64,000 nt of DNA from Crossaster papposus (lineage: Eukaryota; Echinodermata; Asteroidea; Velatida; Solasteridae): the NCBI GenBank assembly GCA_037893245.1, contig JBAIAA010000096.1:1-64000 (forward strand), written 5' to 3'. The translations under genes and the position numbers were made by a program. Every line of letters begins with the position of its first letter. Position 1 is the stretch's first letter. Below, piece after piece: positions 11,815 to 23,327 of this stretch. Below the pieces are notes generated by a model. It was not told the DNA's origin. It saw only the letters and a program-made list of their open reading frames with translations, and did not search any database.

Positions 11815-14800
11815 AGCTATCGTCTTATATGAGCTTTTGGTCATTTTCATAAGCGGACGGGCTATCGTCTCTTAAGAGCTCTTGGTCCCCTTCGTAAGTG
11901 GACGGGCAATCGTCTCTTATGAGCTCTTGGTCCCCTTCATAAGCGCGCCGGCTATCGTCTCTTATGAGCTCTTGGTCCCCTTCATAAGTGGATGGGCTAT
12001 CGTCTCTTATGAGCTCTTGGTCCCCTTCATAAGCGGACGGGCTATCGTCTCTTATGAGCCCTTGTTCCCCTTCATAAGCGGACGGGCTATCGTCTCTTAT
12101 GAGCTCTTGGTCCCCTTCATAAGCGGGCGGGCTATCGTCTCTTATGAGCTCTTGGTCCCCTTCATAAGCGGACGGGCTATCGTCTCTTATGAGCTCTTGG
12201 TCCCCTTCATAAGTGGATGGGCTATCGTCTCTTATGAGCTCTTGGTCCCCTTCATAAGCGGACGGGCTATCGTCTCTTATGAGCTCTTGGTCCCCTTCAT
12301 AAGCGGGCGGGCTATCGTCTCTTATGAGCTCTTGGTCCCCTTCATAAGCGGACGGGCTATCGTCTCTTATGAGCTCTTGGTCCCCTTCATTAGCGGACGG
12401 ACTATCGTCTCTTATGAGCTCTTGGTCCCCTTTATAAGCGGACGGGCTAACGTCTCTTATGAGCTCTTGGTCCCCTTCATAAGCGGACGGGCTATCGTCT
12501 CTTATGAGCTCTTGGTCCCCTTCAAAAGCGGACGGGCTCTCTTATGAGCTCTTGGTCCCCTTCATAAGTGGACGGGCTATCGTCTCTTATGAGCTCTTGT
12601 CCCCTTCATAAGCGGACGGGCTATCGTCTCTTATGAGCTCTTGTCCCCTTCATAAGCGGACGGGCTATCGTCTCTTATGGGCTCTTGGTCCCTTCATGAG
12701 CGGGCAAGCTATCGTCTCTTATGAGCTCTTGGTCCCCTTCATAAGCGGGCGGGCTATCGTCTCGTATGAGCTCTTGGTCCCCTTCATAAGCGGGCGGGCT
12801 ATCGTCTCGTATGAGCTCTTGGTCCCCTTCATAAGCGGACGGGGCTATCGTCTCTTATGAGCTCTTCGTCCCCTTCATAAGTGGACGGGCTATCGTCTCT
12901 TATGAGCTCTTGGTCCCCTTCATGAGCGGACGGGCTATCGTCTCGTATGAGCTCTTGGTCCCCTTCATAAGCGGACGGGCTATCGTCTCTTATGAGCTCT
13001 TGGTCCCCTTCATAAGTGGACGGGCTATCGTCTCTTATGAGCTCTTGTCCCCTTCATAAGCGGATGGGCTATCGTCTCTTATGAGCTCTTGGTCCCCTTC
13101 ATTAGCGGACGGACTATCGTCTCTTATGAGCTCTTGGTCCCCTTTATAAGCGGACGGGCTAACGTCTCTTATGAGCTCTTGGTCCCCTTCATAAGCGGAC
13201 GGGCTATCGTCTCGTATGAGCTCTTGGTCCCCTTCATAAGCGGGCGGGCTATCGTCTCGTATGAGCTCTTGGTCCCCTTCATAAGCGAACGGGGCTATCG
13301 TCTCTTATGAGCTCTTCGTCCCCTTCATAAGTGGACGGGCTATCGTCTCTTATGAGCTCTTGGTCCCCTTCATGAGCGGACGGGCTATCGTCTCGTATGA
13401 GCTCTTGGTCCCCTTCATAAGCGGACGGGCTATCGTCTCTTATGAGCTCTTGGTCCCCTTCATAAGTGGACGGGCTATCGTCTCTTATGAGCTCTTGTCC
13501 CCTTCATAAGCGGATGGGCTATCGTCTCTTATGAGCTCTTGGTCCCCTTCATAAGTGGACGGGCTATCGTCTCCTATGAGCTCTTGGTCCCCTTCATAAG
13601 TGGACGGGCTATCGTCTCTTATGAGCTCTTGGTCCCCTTCATAAGCGGACGGACTATCGTCTCTTATGAGCTCTTGGTCCCCTTCATAAGCGGACGGGCT
13701 ATCGTCTCTTATGAGCTCTTGGTCCCCTTCATAAGTGGATGGGCTATCGTCTCTTATGAGCTCTTGGTCCCCTTCATAAGCGGACGGGCTATCGTCTCTT
13801 ATGAGCCCTTGGTCCCCTTCATAAGCGGACGGGCTATCGTCTCTTATGAGCTCTTGGTCCCCTTCATAAGCGGGCGGGCTATCGTCTCTTATGAACTCTT
13901 GGTCCCCTTCATAAGCGGACGGGCTATCGTCTCTTATGAGCTCTTGGTCCCCTTCATTAGCGGACGGACTATCGTCTCTTATGAGCTCTTGGTCCCCTTT
14001 ATAAGCGGACGGGCTATCGTCTCTTATGGGCTCTTGTCCCCTTCATAAGCGGACGGGCTATCGTCTCTTATGGGCTCTTGGTCCCTTCATGAGCGGGCAA
14101 GCTATCGTCTCTTATGAGCTCTTGGTCCCCTTCATAAGCGGGCGGGCTATCGTCTCGTATGAGCTCTTGGTCCCCTTCATAAGCGGGCGGGCTATCGTCT
14201 CGTATGAGCTCTTGGTCCCCTTCATAAGCGGACGGGGCTATCGTCTCTTATGAGCTCTTCGTCCCCTTCATAAGTGGACGGGCTATCGTCTCTTATGAGC
14301 TCTTGGTCCCCTTCATGAGCGGACGGGCTATCGTCTCGTATGAGCTCTTGGTCCCCTTCATAAGTGGACGGGCTATCGTCTCTTATGAGCTCTTGTCCCC
14401 TTCATAAGCGGATGGGCTATCGTCTCTTATGGGCTCTTGGTCCCTTCATGAGCGGGTAAGCCATCGTCTCTTATGAGCTCTTGGTCCCCTTCATAAGTGG
14501 ACGGGCTATCGTCTCCTATAAGCTCTTGGTCCGCTTCATAAGTGGACGGGCTATCGTCTCTTATGAGCTCTTTGTCCCCTTCATAAGTGGACGGACTATC
14601 GTCTCTTATGAGCTCTTTGTCCCCTTCATAAGCGGACGGGCTATCGTCTCCTATGAGCTCTTTGTCCCCTTCATAAGCGGACGGGCTATCGTCTCTTATG
14701 AGCTCTTGGTCCCCTTCATAAGTGGACGGGCTATCGTCTTTTATGAGCTCTTGTCCCCTTCATAAGCGGATGGGCTATCGTCTCTTATGAGCTCTTGGTC

Positions 14801-17340
14801 CCCTTCATTAGCGGACGGACTATCGTCTCTTATGAGCTCTTGGTCCCCTTTATAAGCGGACGGGCTAACGTCTCTTATGAGCTCTTGGTCCCCTTCATAA
14901 GCGGACGGGCTATCGTCTCTTATGAGCTCTTGGTCCCCTTCAAAAGCGGACGGGCTCTCTTATGAGCTCTTGGTCCCCTTCATAAGTGGACGGGCTATCG
15001 TCTCTTATGAGCTCTTGTCCCCTTCATAAGCGGACGGGCTATCGTCTCTTATGAGCTCTTGTCCCCTTCATAAGCGGACGGGCTATCGTCTCTTATGGGC
15101 TCTTGGTCCCTTCATGAGCGGGCAAGCTATCGTCTCTTATGAGCTCTTGGTCCCCTTCATAAGCGGGCGGGCTATCGTCTCGTATGAGCTCTTGGTCCCC
15201 TTCATAAGCGGGCGGGCTATCGTCTCGTATGAGCTCTTGGTCCCCTTCATAAGCGGACGGGGCTATCGTCTCTTATGAGCTCTTCGTCCCCTTCATAAGT
15301 GGACGGGCTATCGTCTCTTATGAGCTCTTGGTCCCCTTCATGAGCGGACGGGCTATCGTCTCGTATGAGCTCTTGGTCCCCTTCATAAGCGGACGGGCTA
15401 TCGTCTCTTATGAGCTCTTGGTCCCCTTCATAAGTGGACGGGCTATCGTCTCTTATGAGCTCTTGTCCCCTTCATAAGCGGATGGGCTATCGTCTCTTAT
15501 GGGCTCTTGGTCCCTTCATGAGCGGGTAAGCCATCGTCTCTTATGAGCTCTTGGTCCCCTTCATAAGTGGACGGGCTATCGTCTCCTATGAGCTCTTGGT
15601 CCCCTTCATAAGTGGACGGGCTATCGTCTCTTATGAGCTCTTGGTCCCCTTCATAAGCGGACGGACTATCGTCTCTTATGAGCTCTTGGTCCCCTTCATA
15701 AGCGGACGGGCTATCGTTTCTTATGAGCTCTTGGTCCCCTTCATAAGTGGATGGGCTATCGTCTCTTATGAGCTCTTGGTCCCCTTCATAAGCGGACGGG
15801 CTATCGTCTCTTATGAGCCCTTGGTCCCCTTCATAAGCGGACGGGCTATCGTCTCTTATGAGCTCTTGGTCCCCTTCATAAGCGGGCGGGCTATCGTCTC
15901 TTATGAACTCTTGGTCCCCTTCATAAGCGGACGGGCTATCGTCTCTTATGAGCTCTTGGTCCCCTTCATTAGCGGACGGACTATCGTCTCTTATGAGCTC
16001 TTGGTCCCCTTTATAAGCGGACGGGCTAACGTCTCTTATGAGCTCTTGGTCCCCTTCATAAGCGGACGGGCTATCGTCTCTTATGAGCTCTTGGTCCCCT
16101 TCAAAAGCGGACGGGCTCTCTTATGAGCTCTTGGTCCCCTTCATAAGTGGACGGGCTATCGTCTCTTATGGGCTCTTGTCCCCTTCATAAGCGGACGGGC
16201 TATCGTCTCTTATGAGCTCTTGTCCCCTTCATAAGCGGACGGGCTATCGTCTCTTATGGGCTCTTGGTCCCTTCATGAGCGGGCAAGCTATCGTCTCTTA
16301 TGAGCTCTTGGTCCCCTTCATAAGCGGGCGGGCTATCGTCTCGTATGAGCTCTTGGTCCCCTTCATAAGCGGGCGGGCTATCGTCTCGTATGAGCTCTTG
16401 GTCCCCTTCATAAGCGGACGGGGCTATCGTCTCTTATGAGCTCTTCGTCCCCTTCATAAGTGGACGGGCTATCGTCTCTTATGAGCTCTTGGTCCCCTTC
16501 ATGAGCGGACGGGCTATCGTCTCGTATGAGCTCTTGGTCCCCTTCATAAGTGGACGGGCTATCGTCTCTTATGAGCTCTTGTCCCCTTCATAAGCGGATG
16601 GGCTATCGTCTCTTATGGGCTCTTGGTCCCTTCATGAGCGGGTAAGCCATCGTCTCTTATGAGCTCTTGGTCCCCTTCATAAGTGGACGGGCTATCGTCT
16701 CCTATGAGCTCTTGGTCCCCTTCATAAGTGGACGGGCTATCGTCTCTTATGAGCTCTTTGTCCCCTTCATAAGTGGACGGACTATCGTCTCTTATGAGCT
16801 CTTTGTCCCCTTCATAAGCGGACGGGCTATCGTCTCCTATGAGCTCTTTGTCCCCTTCATAAGCGGACGGGCTATCGTCTCTTATGAGCTCTTGGTCCCC
16901 TTCATAAGCGGACGGACTATCGTCTCTTATGGGCTCTTGGTCCCCTTCATAAGTGGACGGGCTATCGTCTCTTATGAGCTCTTTGTCCCCTTCATAAGCG
17001 GACGGACTATCGTCTCTTATATATGAGCTCTTTTTCCCTAAGCGGACGGGCTATCGTCTCTTATGAGCTCTTGTCCCCTTCATAAGCGGGCGAGCTTCCC
17101 TCAGCTCTTGGTCCCTTCATGAGCGGACGATTGAGCGGGCGGTCATCCCCTATCGTCTCTTATGAGCTCTTGGTCATCTTCATAAGTGTACGGGCATCGT
17201 CTCGTATGAGCTCTTGGTCCCCTTCATAAGCGGGCGCGCGAGCTATCGTCTCTTATGAGCTCTTGGTCCTCTTCATAAGCAGGCGAGCTATCGTCCCTTG
17301 TGAGCTCTTGGTCCCTTATTGAGCGGGCGGTCATCCCCTG
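11815..17340. repeat. 5.5-kb minisatellite of a 45-bp unit with higher-order structure
   Basis: Roughly 120 tandem copies of a 45-bp unit (GGACGGGCTATCGTCTCTTA, then TGAGCTCTTGGTCCCCTTCA, then TAAGC). Because 45 is a multiple of three, long open frames appear with a repeating 15-residue peptide (VPFISGRAIVSYELL), but 44-bp variants and other small indels break the frame repeatedly, so it is not a credible protein. Each unit holds an inverted pair CTTATGA / TCATAAG separated by 14 nt, able to form a hairpin. A diagnostic variant block (CGGGCAAGC) recurs at about 12701, 14094, 15119 and 16280, and a 10-unit block repeats 450 bp apart near 12866 and 13316, which shows higher-order duplication. 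The edges are degenerate. Confidence 0.95.
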
Positions 17341-18230
17341 CATCTAGCGGTTTCCGCGGTGCTGGTATGCAAACAAATGCCAAGTGGACCATCAGACTCA
17401 CCACAGAGTTGTTGGCCAGCTACACAGTACAAATAAACACAAAACTTCGACGAAAATAAATGATATGCCTTATATCGGGAATGTTTCGCAAAATCTTAAA
17501 TAAACGGATGACAAAAGGTGTTATCGAAAGAATATATTCTCAGGTTTTTAAGAAAAAGTAAAATTGACCACTTCAATACTAACAAGATACAAGGTGCACA
17601 TCAATGATAATAATACGCAAATAAATTACGAAAACAATAACTTACGAGTGTTTTAAAAGGCGTCTCCTGTAGGTTGGGTGTGTGCCACTCGCTCTAAACC
17701 AATCCTGGAATATGAAAATATTGTCTGCCTTGACGATTTTCGTCAAGCTAGTTTTCTTTATTATATAAAACAACTCGGCTCCAACACCAGAAAGTGTGTT
17801 GGCTGAAGCACAGACTTTTTAAAGAACCAACTGGCGAAGTGGCTACCCACAGCACAGTCCTCTTTCTTTGTCAATTTCCAAACAACACTCACAATCACAA
17901 ATGATAGCCACTTGCCAACAAATCTTTGTGGTGCTGCTGTTGCGCGGAGTTTGGAGGGACTGAGCAGCACGAATAAACAACCTGTAGGAAAAGGCAATAA
18001 TAAAACTGACCATAACCATTAACATTTAGTTTTACAAGTTAATCCAATAGGAGCTTGTTTCTTTGCTAGTACTGTCGCATTGAACTGCGGTTGCCATGTT
18101 TACGCCTGTAGTAGAACAAGTAAAGGTTTATAAAGCCAGGATGAATCGTGATGATATCAATCCTACCACGTACCGAACTTTGTTTCGATTTAATAAGGAG
18201 AATATTGAATAGCTGAATGCCAGCAGAAAT
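17341..18230. other. Non-coding interval after the minisatellite
   Basis: No supportable gene. The minus strand has a pyrimidine-rich CCTACAG near 17985 that could resemble an acceptor, but the reading frames next to it match nothing I recognise. Confidence 0.4.
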
Positions 18231-18589
18231 TCAGGATGACATCTTGCTGATGGTCGGATTTTCATTGCCTCTTAAAATGATGTAGAGATCTTGCTCCCAT
18301 AGACTAAGGACAATCTTCCGATTTCCAGTTTAATTTGCATCGGTTTTCTTACTAACCTGTGATTTCATGTTGGCTATTTTCTTTGATATTTGTTTCTCGT
18401 CCATTGTTTTACCCATGTAGTTAGCAATGGTGCTTTGGCCTTCTTAAGTGCGCTTGTCTTCATCTCCTTAATCCCAGGTAATTGGCTCTTCTCAATAAGG
18501 ACTGGATGGTCCTTGATGATGGACACTAATACAACAGCGAGTGTTTGTTCACTATTAGTCTCAGTGTTGTTAGATTCAAAGGTAACCAT
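18231..18589 (-). pseudogene. Myb/SANT-like (MADF-type) protein relic
   Basis: The minus strand starts ATGGTTACC at 18589 and reads a Myb/SANT-like region (IIKDHPVLIEKSQLPG, then SALKKAKAP). After a frameshift near 18415 it continues as MDEKQISKKIANMKSQV, and past a TAA near 18325 as TGNRKIVLSLWEQDLYIIL and NENPTISKMS. The order and spacing resemble small Myb/SANT proteins found with PIF/Harbinger elements and as stand-alone invertebrate genes (family recalled, not searched). One frameshift and one internal stop indicate a decayed copy. No Harbinger DDE transposase was seen nearby. Confidence 0.55.
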
Positions 18590-18860
18590 GTTTGCAAACT
18601 AAATCGTGATGTTATAACAGGAAGTATACAAACTCCTAGACATAATAAGTAATTACTATTGTTATGCAAGTAAGCATTTGCTAGAAATGGCAAGCAACAG
18701 GTGTTAGTCATAGCAAAAGGTTATGAATAGCTTTCTTCTCAATTACTTGAGCTAGACCTTTTACTTGTTGAGCAATTGCTTTAGCTTACGGGCTAATGGG
18801 GAAGAAACTACGGTACGCAACATGAGATGAGAAAAAGAGAAAAAGACAGCAGACACTTTT

Positions 18861-18956
18861 TGGTGGTGGTGGTGGTGGTTGGGGGGTGGGGGGGGGGGGG
18901 GGGGTGGGGGTGGGGGGGATGGGGGGTGGGGGGTGGGGGGGGGGGGGGGGGGGGTT
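18861..18956. repeat. G-rich tract with long G runs
   Basis: A (GGT)n start passes into about 80 nt of G runs broken by single T or A, enough runs for several G-quadruplexes on the + strand. A homopolymer G tract also begins the paralogous stretch in module C (60903-60922). Reading frames here are proline or glycine artefacts. Confidence 0.9.
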
Positions 18957-19628
18957 CCCCTTTACCATATATCGTGTCTCCCTCTACCATATATCGATCT
19001 GGATTTACATGGCTCATCAAACGGTCAAAGGAACAAATTCATTTTCCAGGGAGCCCTGTGCCAGTAAAGTAAAGAATTTCAAAGAAAAGTTTGCAAACGC
19101 AAAAGCACCAACAAACAAACAAGGAAATGATTGACACACAAAAATGCACAGAGGGAAAAAATATGATTAAATAAAACCATGATAAGTAATGACAAAAAAA
19201 AAAGACAATAACAAATGGTAAACAACGGTTGAGTAAACAACGGTTAAGAAAATAAGCGAATCGAAAACTATTAAAATATAAGGAAACAAGACTTATGGAG
19301 GATCGAGGCAAGACAACGTAATTAAGACTATGGGGAAGAAACTACGGTACGCCACAGGAGATATTTGTTTGTAAGCAGATTTGAAGCGGCCGATAGACGA
19401 CTTTGTTCGGCTGTGGTTAGGCTGTTCCAAAAACGAAGACCATGAAAACGAAGAGTGTAAGGATCATAGGCCTACATATTAATTTGTTGTAATTCACCAA
19501 CATGCACTTACTTATGACCTTCTAGCTTCTATTTATACTGTGGTTTGGCGGGCGTGTCCTTGTCATTTGACTCTCTGAACACCCACTGTGAGTAACTGAC
19601 ACTGTAAAGCGCAGTACTTGTCTCTTTA
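18957..19628. other. Module-A distal segment, duplicated in module C
   Basis: Positions 18960-19440 match 60924-61310 (for example GGGAAGAAACTACGGTACGC, also present once more at 18797). No gene recognised. It ends at the TTA target of the next element. Confidence 0.6.
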
Positions 19629-20330
19629 TACCCCCGTCACACCGGACTGGCGTCCTTATACTGCGTTCCTACGGCGACCCAGGACGCGGTAGGGACGCCA
19701 TGGACGCCGCGGGGTCGTGGTGAGAACGCAGAAGTACGCCGTGGGGACCCCAAGGACGCCGAAGGTCGCAGAGCGACGGCGTTTACTTCGGACATGTTCA
19801 AAGTAAACGCCGAGGTTTGGCGTCCTGGCTCAGGACGCGGTGGGATCGCCCTGGGGTCGCCATGGTCGCCGTAGCAACGCAGTAGGAACTCGAAGGACGC
19901 CCTAGGGACGCAGTATGGACGTGGTAGGGTCGCCGTGAAGACGCGAATAAATGGATCGTGGACCCCGCGGCGACCTTACTGCGTCCTTACCACGTCTATG
20001 GGGTTCTAACCACGACCCCACCACGTCTATAGAAACGCCAAGGACGCGGTAAGGTCGTGGTAGAAACGCCAAAAACGCCGTGAGGTCGCCGATGATCGCC
20101 GTGGGGACGCCGTGCAAACTCAATAGAAACGCCAAGGACGCGGTAAGGTCGTGGTGAGAACGCCGTGGGGACGCCGAGTAGACGTACAGATCGCGGAGCA
20201 CAGGACCCCGGTGTGACGGGTGACCGAAATCTTGATATTTTAAAGAAAAAGGATTGGGGTTCTCTCGGCGACCATCGACGTCCTCCATTTTAGGACGCAG
20301 TAAGGACGCCAGTCCGGTGTGACGGGGGTA
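19629..20330. mobile_element. Harbinger-like MITE, 702 bp, rich in GGACGC subrepeats
   Basis: Terminal inverted repeats start TACCCCCGTCACACCGGACT (19629-) and run about 40 bp; the right arm ends at 20330. TTA flanks both sides (19626-19628, 20331-20333). Module C carries the empty site CTCTTTAGTGAG near 61770, confirming a 3-bp TTA duplication. The GC-rich interior is a patchwork of short direct and inverted GGACGC/GGTCGC repeats, and part of the end motif (CCGGTGTGACGGG) recurs internally at 20208-20220. No transposase is encoded. Confidence 0.85.
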
Positions 20331-20999
20331 TTAGTGAGATGAGTGGCTCTGAAAAGAAATATAAATAAAAGGCCAGTATGATTCCTTGGTTGTGAACGGG
20401 TGCAGAGTCTATAATGGCCCTCTTCGGTATGACAATGAGAAAATATAGTCATTTAGTAGTAGACATCGTGCACACACAATTAGTGTAGTACACCCATAAC
20501 CGAGTAACACCGCGTTGAGGCCGGTTCATACTTCATGCGAATGCAATGCAAATTTTAATAGTGCGAATCCTTACACTGGGCCGATCCGAGGGTCTTCGGT
20601 TTTGTTTTTTTGATATCATGTGTAGAAAATACTAACATAAATCTGACCAGTGACCCACCCACCTTTGCCAATTGTTGGTTGTGCAACCGAATCATCTTTT
20701 TTTCCATGATTTTGTTTCTAGTGCAGACTTCGAGATCCAGACCCACGCCTACCTCGCGGGAGGTCAGGGGTCAGTTTATTGTGAGGTCAGTTACTACAAG
20801 ACCTACCCCTCGCTCGCAGGAAAAAAATAGCATTGAGAGGTCAATGCTTCCAGACCATCCCTCCGGCCCTCAGGCGTGTTCATTTTCCCATTCTAGTCAT
20901 TTTCACATGAAGTTTATGAATGGTTGCGTAATGGAAGATCCCGATTTGAAGCCTCCATCACTTCAGCATTAGTGAGCATGCATGAATTGAGCCAATAAA
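20331..20999. other. End of module A and junction to DIRS relic
   Basis: Positions 20335-20510 match 61765-61890 (end of module C). From about 20520 to 20999 no gene is supported; 20730-20840 has repeated AGACC-TACC-CTCGC-like motifs. Confidence 0.5.
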
Positions 21000-21691
21000 T
21001 TGGTCACCCGTTTTTTCAATGGTATTTTCACACTTCGTCCTCCTTTCCCTAGATATATGTTTACCTGGAATGTGTCTACAGTTTTAAACTACTTGAAATC
21101 ATTACCAGACAAAATCCTTACCAGACAATCTGTTAAACAGCTTACTCTTAAACTAGCTATGTTGATCGCTCTGGTTACTGCTAGTCGTGTTTCGTCCTTG
21201 ACGGCCATTCATATCGACCACATGTCCAGACGTGCCGATGGTACTTATATTTTTTGGCTGGTCAATCCTTCCAAGAAAATTTCAGTATCCAAGCCTTTTC
21301 ATGATTTTGAAATAGCTCCGTTTCCTGCTTGCAGAAATCTTTGTCCAGTTCGTGTTATTAAAGAGTATCTCGACAGAACTGTCCTTGTCAGGGGCCAGGT
21401 TAGCTCGAAGATGACTCAACTGTTTCTTTCTCACACCAAACCTATCCATCCAGTAGTACCTTCTACTGTCTCCAGATGGCTGAGACTGGAATTGACACTT
21501 CTTGTTTTAAAGGTCACTCTACTCGAGGTGCTTCTACCTCTACAGCAGCTCGTGCAGGGGTCTCCATGTCAGATATCCTGAAAGCAGCAGACTGGTCGTC
21601 GACCAACACTTTCACTAACTTTTTCAACAGACCTTCAACCTCTTCGGAGTTTGGTCGTGCGGTTTTAGCGTCATCATCTGGAATGCTTTGA
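21000..21691 (+). pseudogene. DIRS-type tyrosine recombinase, truncated and frameshifted
   Basis: The frame at 21000-21480 reads the core of a phage-integrase-like recombinase as found in animal DIRS retrotransposons (FTWNVSTVLNYLKSLPD, then LKLAMLIALVTASRVSSLTA with the first catalytic Arg, then LCPVRVIKEYLDRT). Near 21477-21480 the frame shifts, and it continues in the frame of 21476-21691 with CFKGHSTRGASTSTAARAG (His-x-x-Arg box) and DILKAADWSSTNTFTNFFNR. In recalled relatives the last motif carries the nucleophilic Tyr (FY-R/NRP); here both positions read Phe. The N-terminal part and the Gag, RT and RNase H regions are missing. The ORF start at 21000 is a TTG in mid-domain, so the copy is 5'-truncated. 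Confidence 0.8.
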
Positions 21692-21696
21692 AGTCT

Positions 21697-22115
21697 ACCC
21701 GGTAAGTCTCTCCGTAATTGGCGATATATAATTACCCAATTACATAAAGGTACTTCCTGCAATATAATTATAATTATATAAAACAATGGAGGAGAGACTT
21801 AGGTTTCCCTCCCTATGTTTGTTTTCATTTGACTTCCATTTCCACAGGTCTTGTGACTTTAGCTCCCATCCCAATTTCGATGAGTGACGCTATTTCCATA
21901 CATCAAGCTTCAAAGAGACAACCATTCCTGGCATCATCGGGTATATGTATAGCAGCATTGAGAAGTTTTGAATACTAATGAGGATGATTCCATTAGCGTC
22001 AAAGGGTGGATCAGTTTGCACTAACAGGGAACAATATCCGGTAAGTCTCTCCTCCATTGTCTTATATAATTCTAATTATATTGCAGGTAAGTACCTTTAT
22101 GTAACTGGGGAATTT
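21697..22115. repeat. Terminal direct/inverted repeats of the DIRS-like element
   Basis: CCGGTAAGTCTCTCC occurs directly repeated at about 21697 and 22038, while 21726-21804 is the inverted, slightly diverged form of 22038-22115 (both with CAATGGAGGAGAGACTTA or its complement). The 230-bp between holds no gene. Complex inverted and split repeats at the 3' end fit DIRS-class elements, which lack ordinary LTRs. Confidence 0.65.
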
Positions 22116-22171
22116 AACCGGAGTACTATTAGTAACACCGCGCTGCGCCCTCGCGCAGGTTGTGCTCAACC

Positions 22172-22282
22172 GCCGTTTTCCAAGCCCAAGCTTCGTCTCC
22201 GTATTGGCTTCGTTTCTGCAGTAATTCGTCAATGGTAATAGAGCCGACCGCGTACCGAAGCCTATTGGGCTTGGAAAACGGC
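22172..22282. repeat. Interspersed repeat with inverted arms, copy 2
   Basis: Arms GCCGTTTTCCAAGCCCAA and its exact complement TTGGGCTTGGAAAACGGC (22265-22282) bracket the core CAGTAATTCGTCAATGGTAA. This is the module-B counterpart of 390-502. Confidence 0.65.
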
Positions 22283-23327
22283 CAGAGTGATAACGCTGGG
22301 CGCATTGTCTTGGTGGCGCTCTTCATCACGTTGTACAGTACTTCCGTGTTGCTTCGTTATACTTGATACATCTCTATGATGATGCCGCGTGTCGGTGATT
22401 AGTAACAGGACTCAGGAGCGGGTTTGCATGACGCACTGGCCTAATCTCCTTTGTGCATCATAATTGACTGGGTACGAAACGACTTGGGTACGAAACGACC
22501 GACATTCATGACTGACTGAAAGAACCAATAACAAAATGTGAGCAAAGATATTAATATTATCGGTCAATTAGAAAATGGGAAAGAATTGTGCAACCTGACG
22601 TTGTTTTTTGGATTAGAGATATATTAATTTTTGCGTAAAAACAAATTTCATTTTCACAAAAGAAATGTACCGTAACCCAGCCAGGCTTGGTCAATGATCA
22701 AGTCAAGCACAATCATTTGTATCGTGTGTACTATTTCATACCTTTTTTTTTATCAATATAGATTACGTTTTGGGTGTGTTGTCTGTCGGTGCTGTGCGTT
22801 TTGTCGGTGCGTTGTCGGTGAACAGTATTTAATTAGGACCGCAACCAACACAGTGCAAACATGCTAAAAAGTTAACAAATGCTTATTTTCATTGTACATA
22901 ATTATCTGGATTTGACAGTAGCTAGCTGTGGTTATACTAGTGGTTATTTTATTGCATATCTGTACATTTTGTGATGAACACATTTTGTAAATTGTGGCAA
23001 TACTGTCATGACCACCCCCTGTATCTTGAGTTACACACCGATTGTGCTCAAATAATTTCGCCAAACGATCTACAATGTACTTCCTCAATTTAACATCTAG
23101 ACTGTCTTCCCATTGATGCCTGCTATGGACTCTAACACCAGCAGAAAAAAATCAAAGGTCAAACGTGCATGATACATAACCTCGAACCACATCTTAATTC
23201 CCTGAATATTAATAATAATAATAATAATAATACAAGGCATTTATATGGCGCTCTACAAAGATCACAGCGCCTAGCAATCAACATGCAGCACACATATACA
23301 TTTGTACACACAAATATTATATATTTA

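Larger units (their letters stand above)
340..20500 (+). other. Segmental duplication module A (TRIM-NHL copy A plus flanks)
   Basis: Sequence around 360-1000, 2370-2960, the TRIM exons and intron, and 8588-10170 recurs in the same order around copies B and C. The module ends with stretches 18960-19440 and 20335-20510, which match 60924-61310 and 61765-61890 of copy C. Module A is much longer than the others because of a Harbinger-like insertion (5226-8103), about 8.7 kb of extra DNA including a minisatellite (about 10.2-18.9 kb), and a Harbinger-like MITE (19629-20330). The similarity was judged by eye; exact breakpoints need an alignment. Confidence 0.75.

Noticed and set aside
11882..17026. 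Long open frames encoding repeats of VPFISGRAIVSYELL as a repeat protein
   Set aside because: The openness follows from the 45-bp period; single-base indels break the frame many times, and there is no start context, splice structure or non-repeat domain.
11815..17340. CRISPR-like array
   Set aside because: Units are contiguous without variable spacers, no cas genes are present, and the genome is animal.
17761..18025. Second exon of the Myb/SANT-like gene on the minus strand
   Set aside because: An acceptor-like CCTACAG is present, but the Myb reading continues unspliced past the supposed donor, and the downstream frames match nothing.
18786..19134. Proline- or glycine-rich frames across the G tract
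   Set aside because: Low-complexity translation of a homopolymer region.
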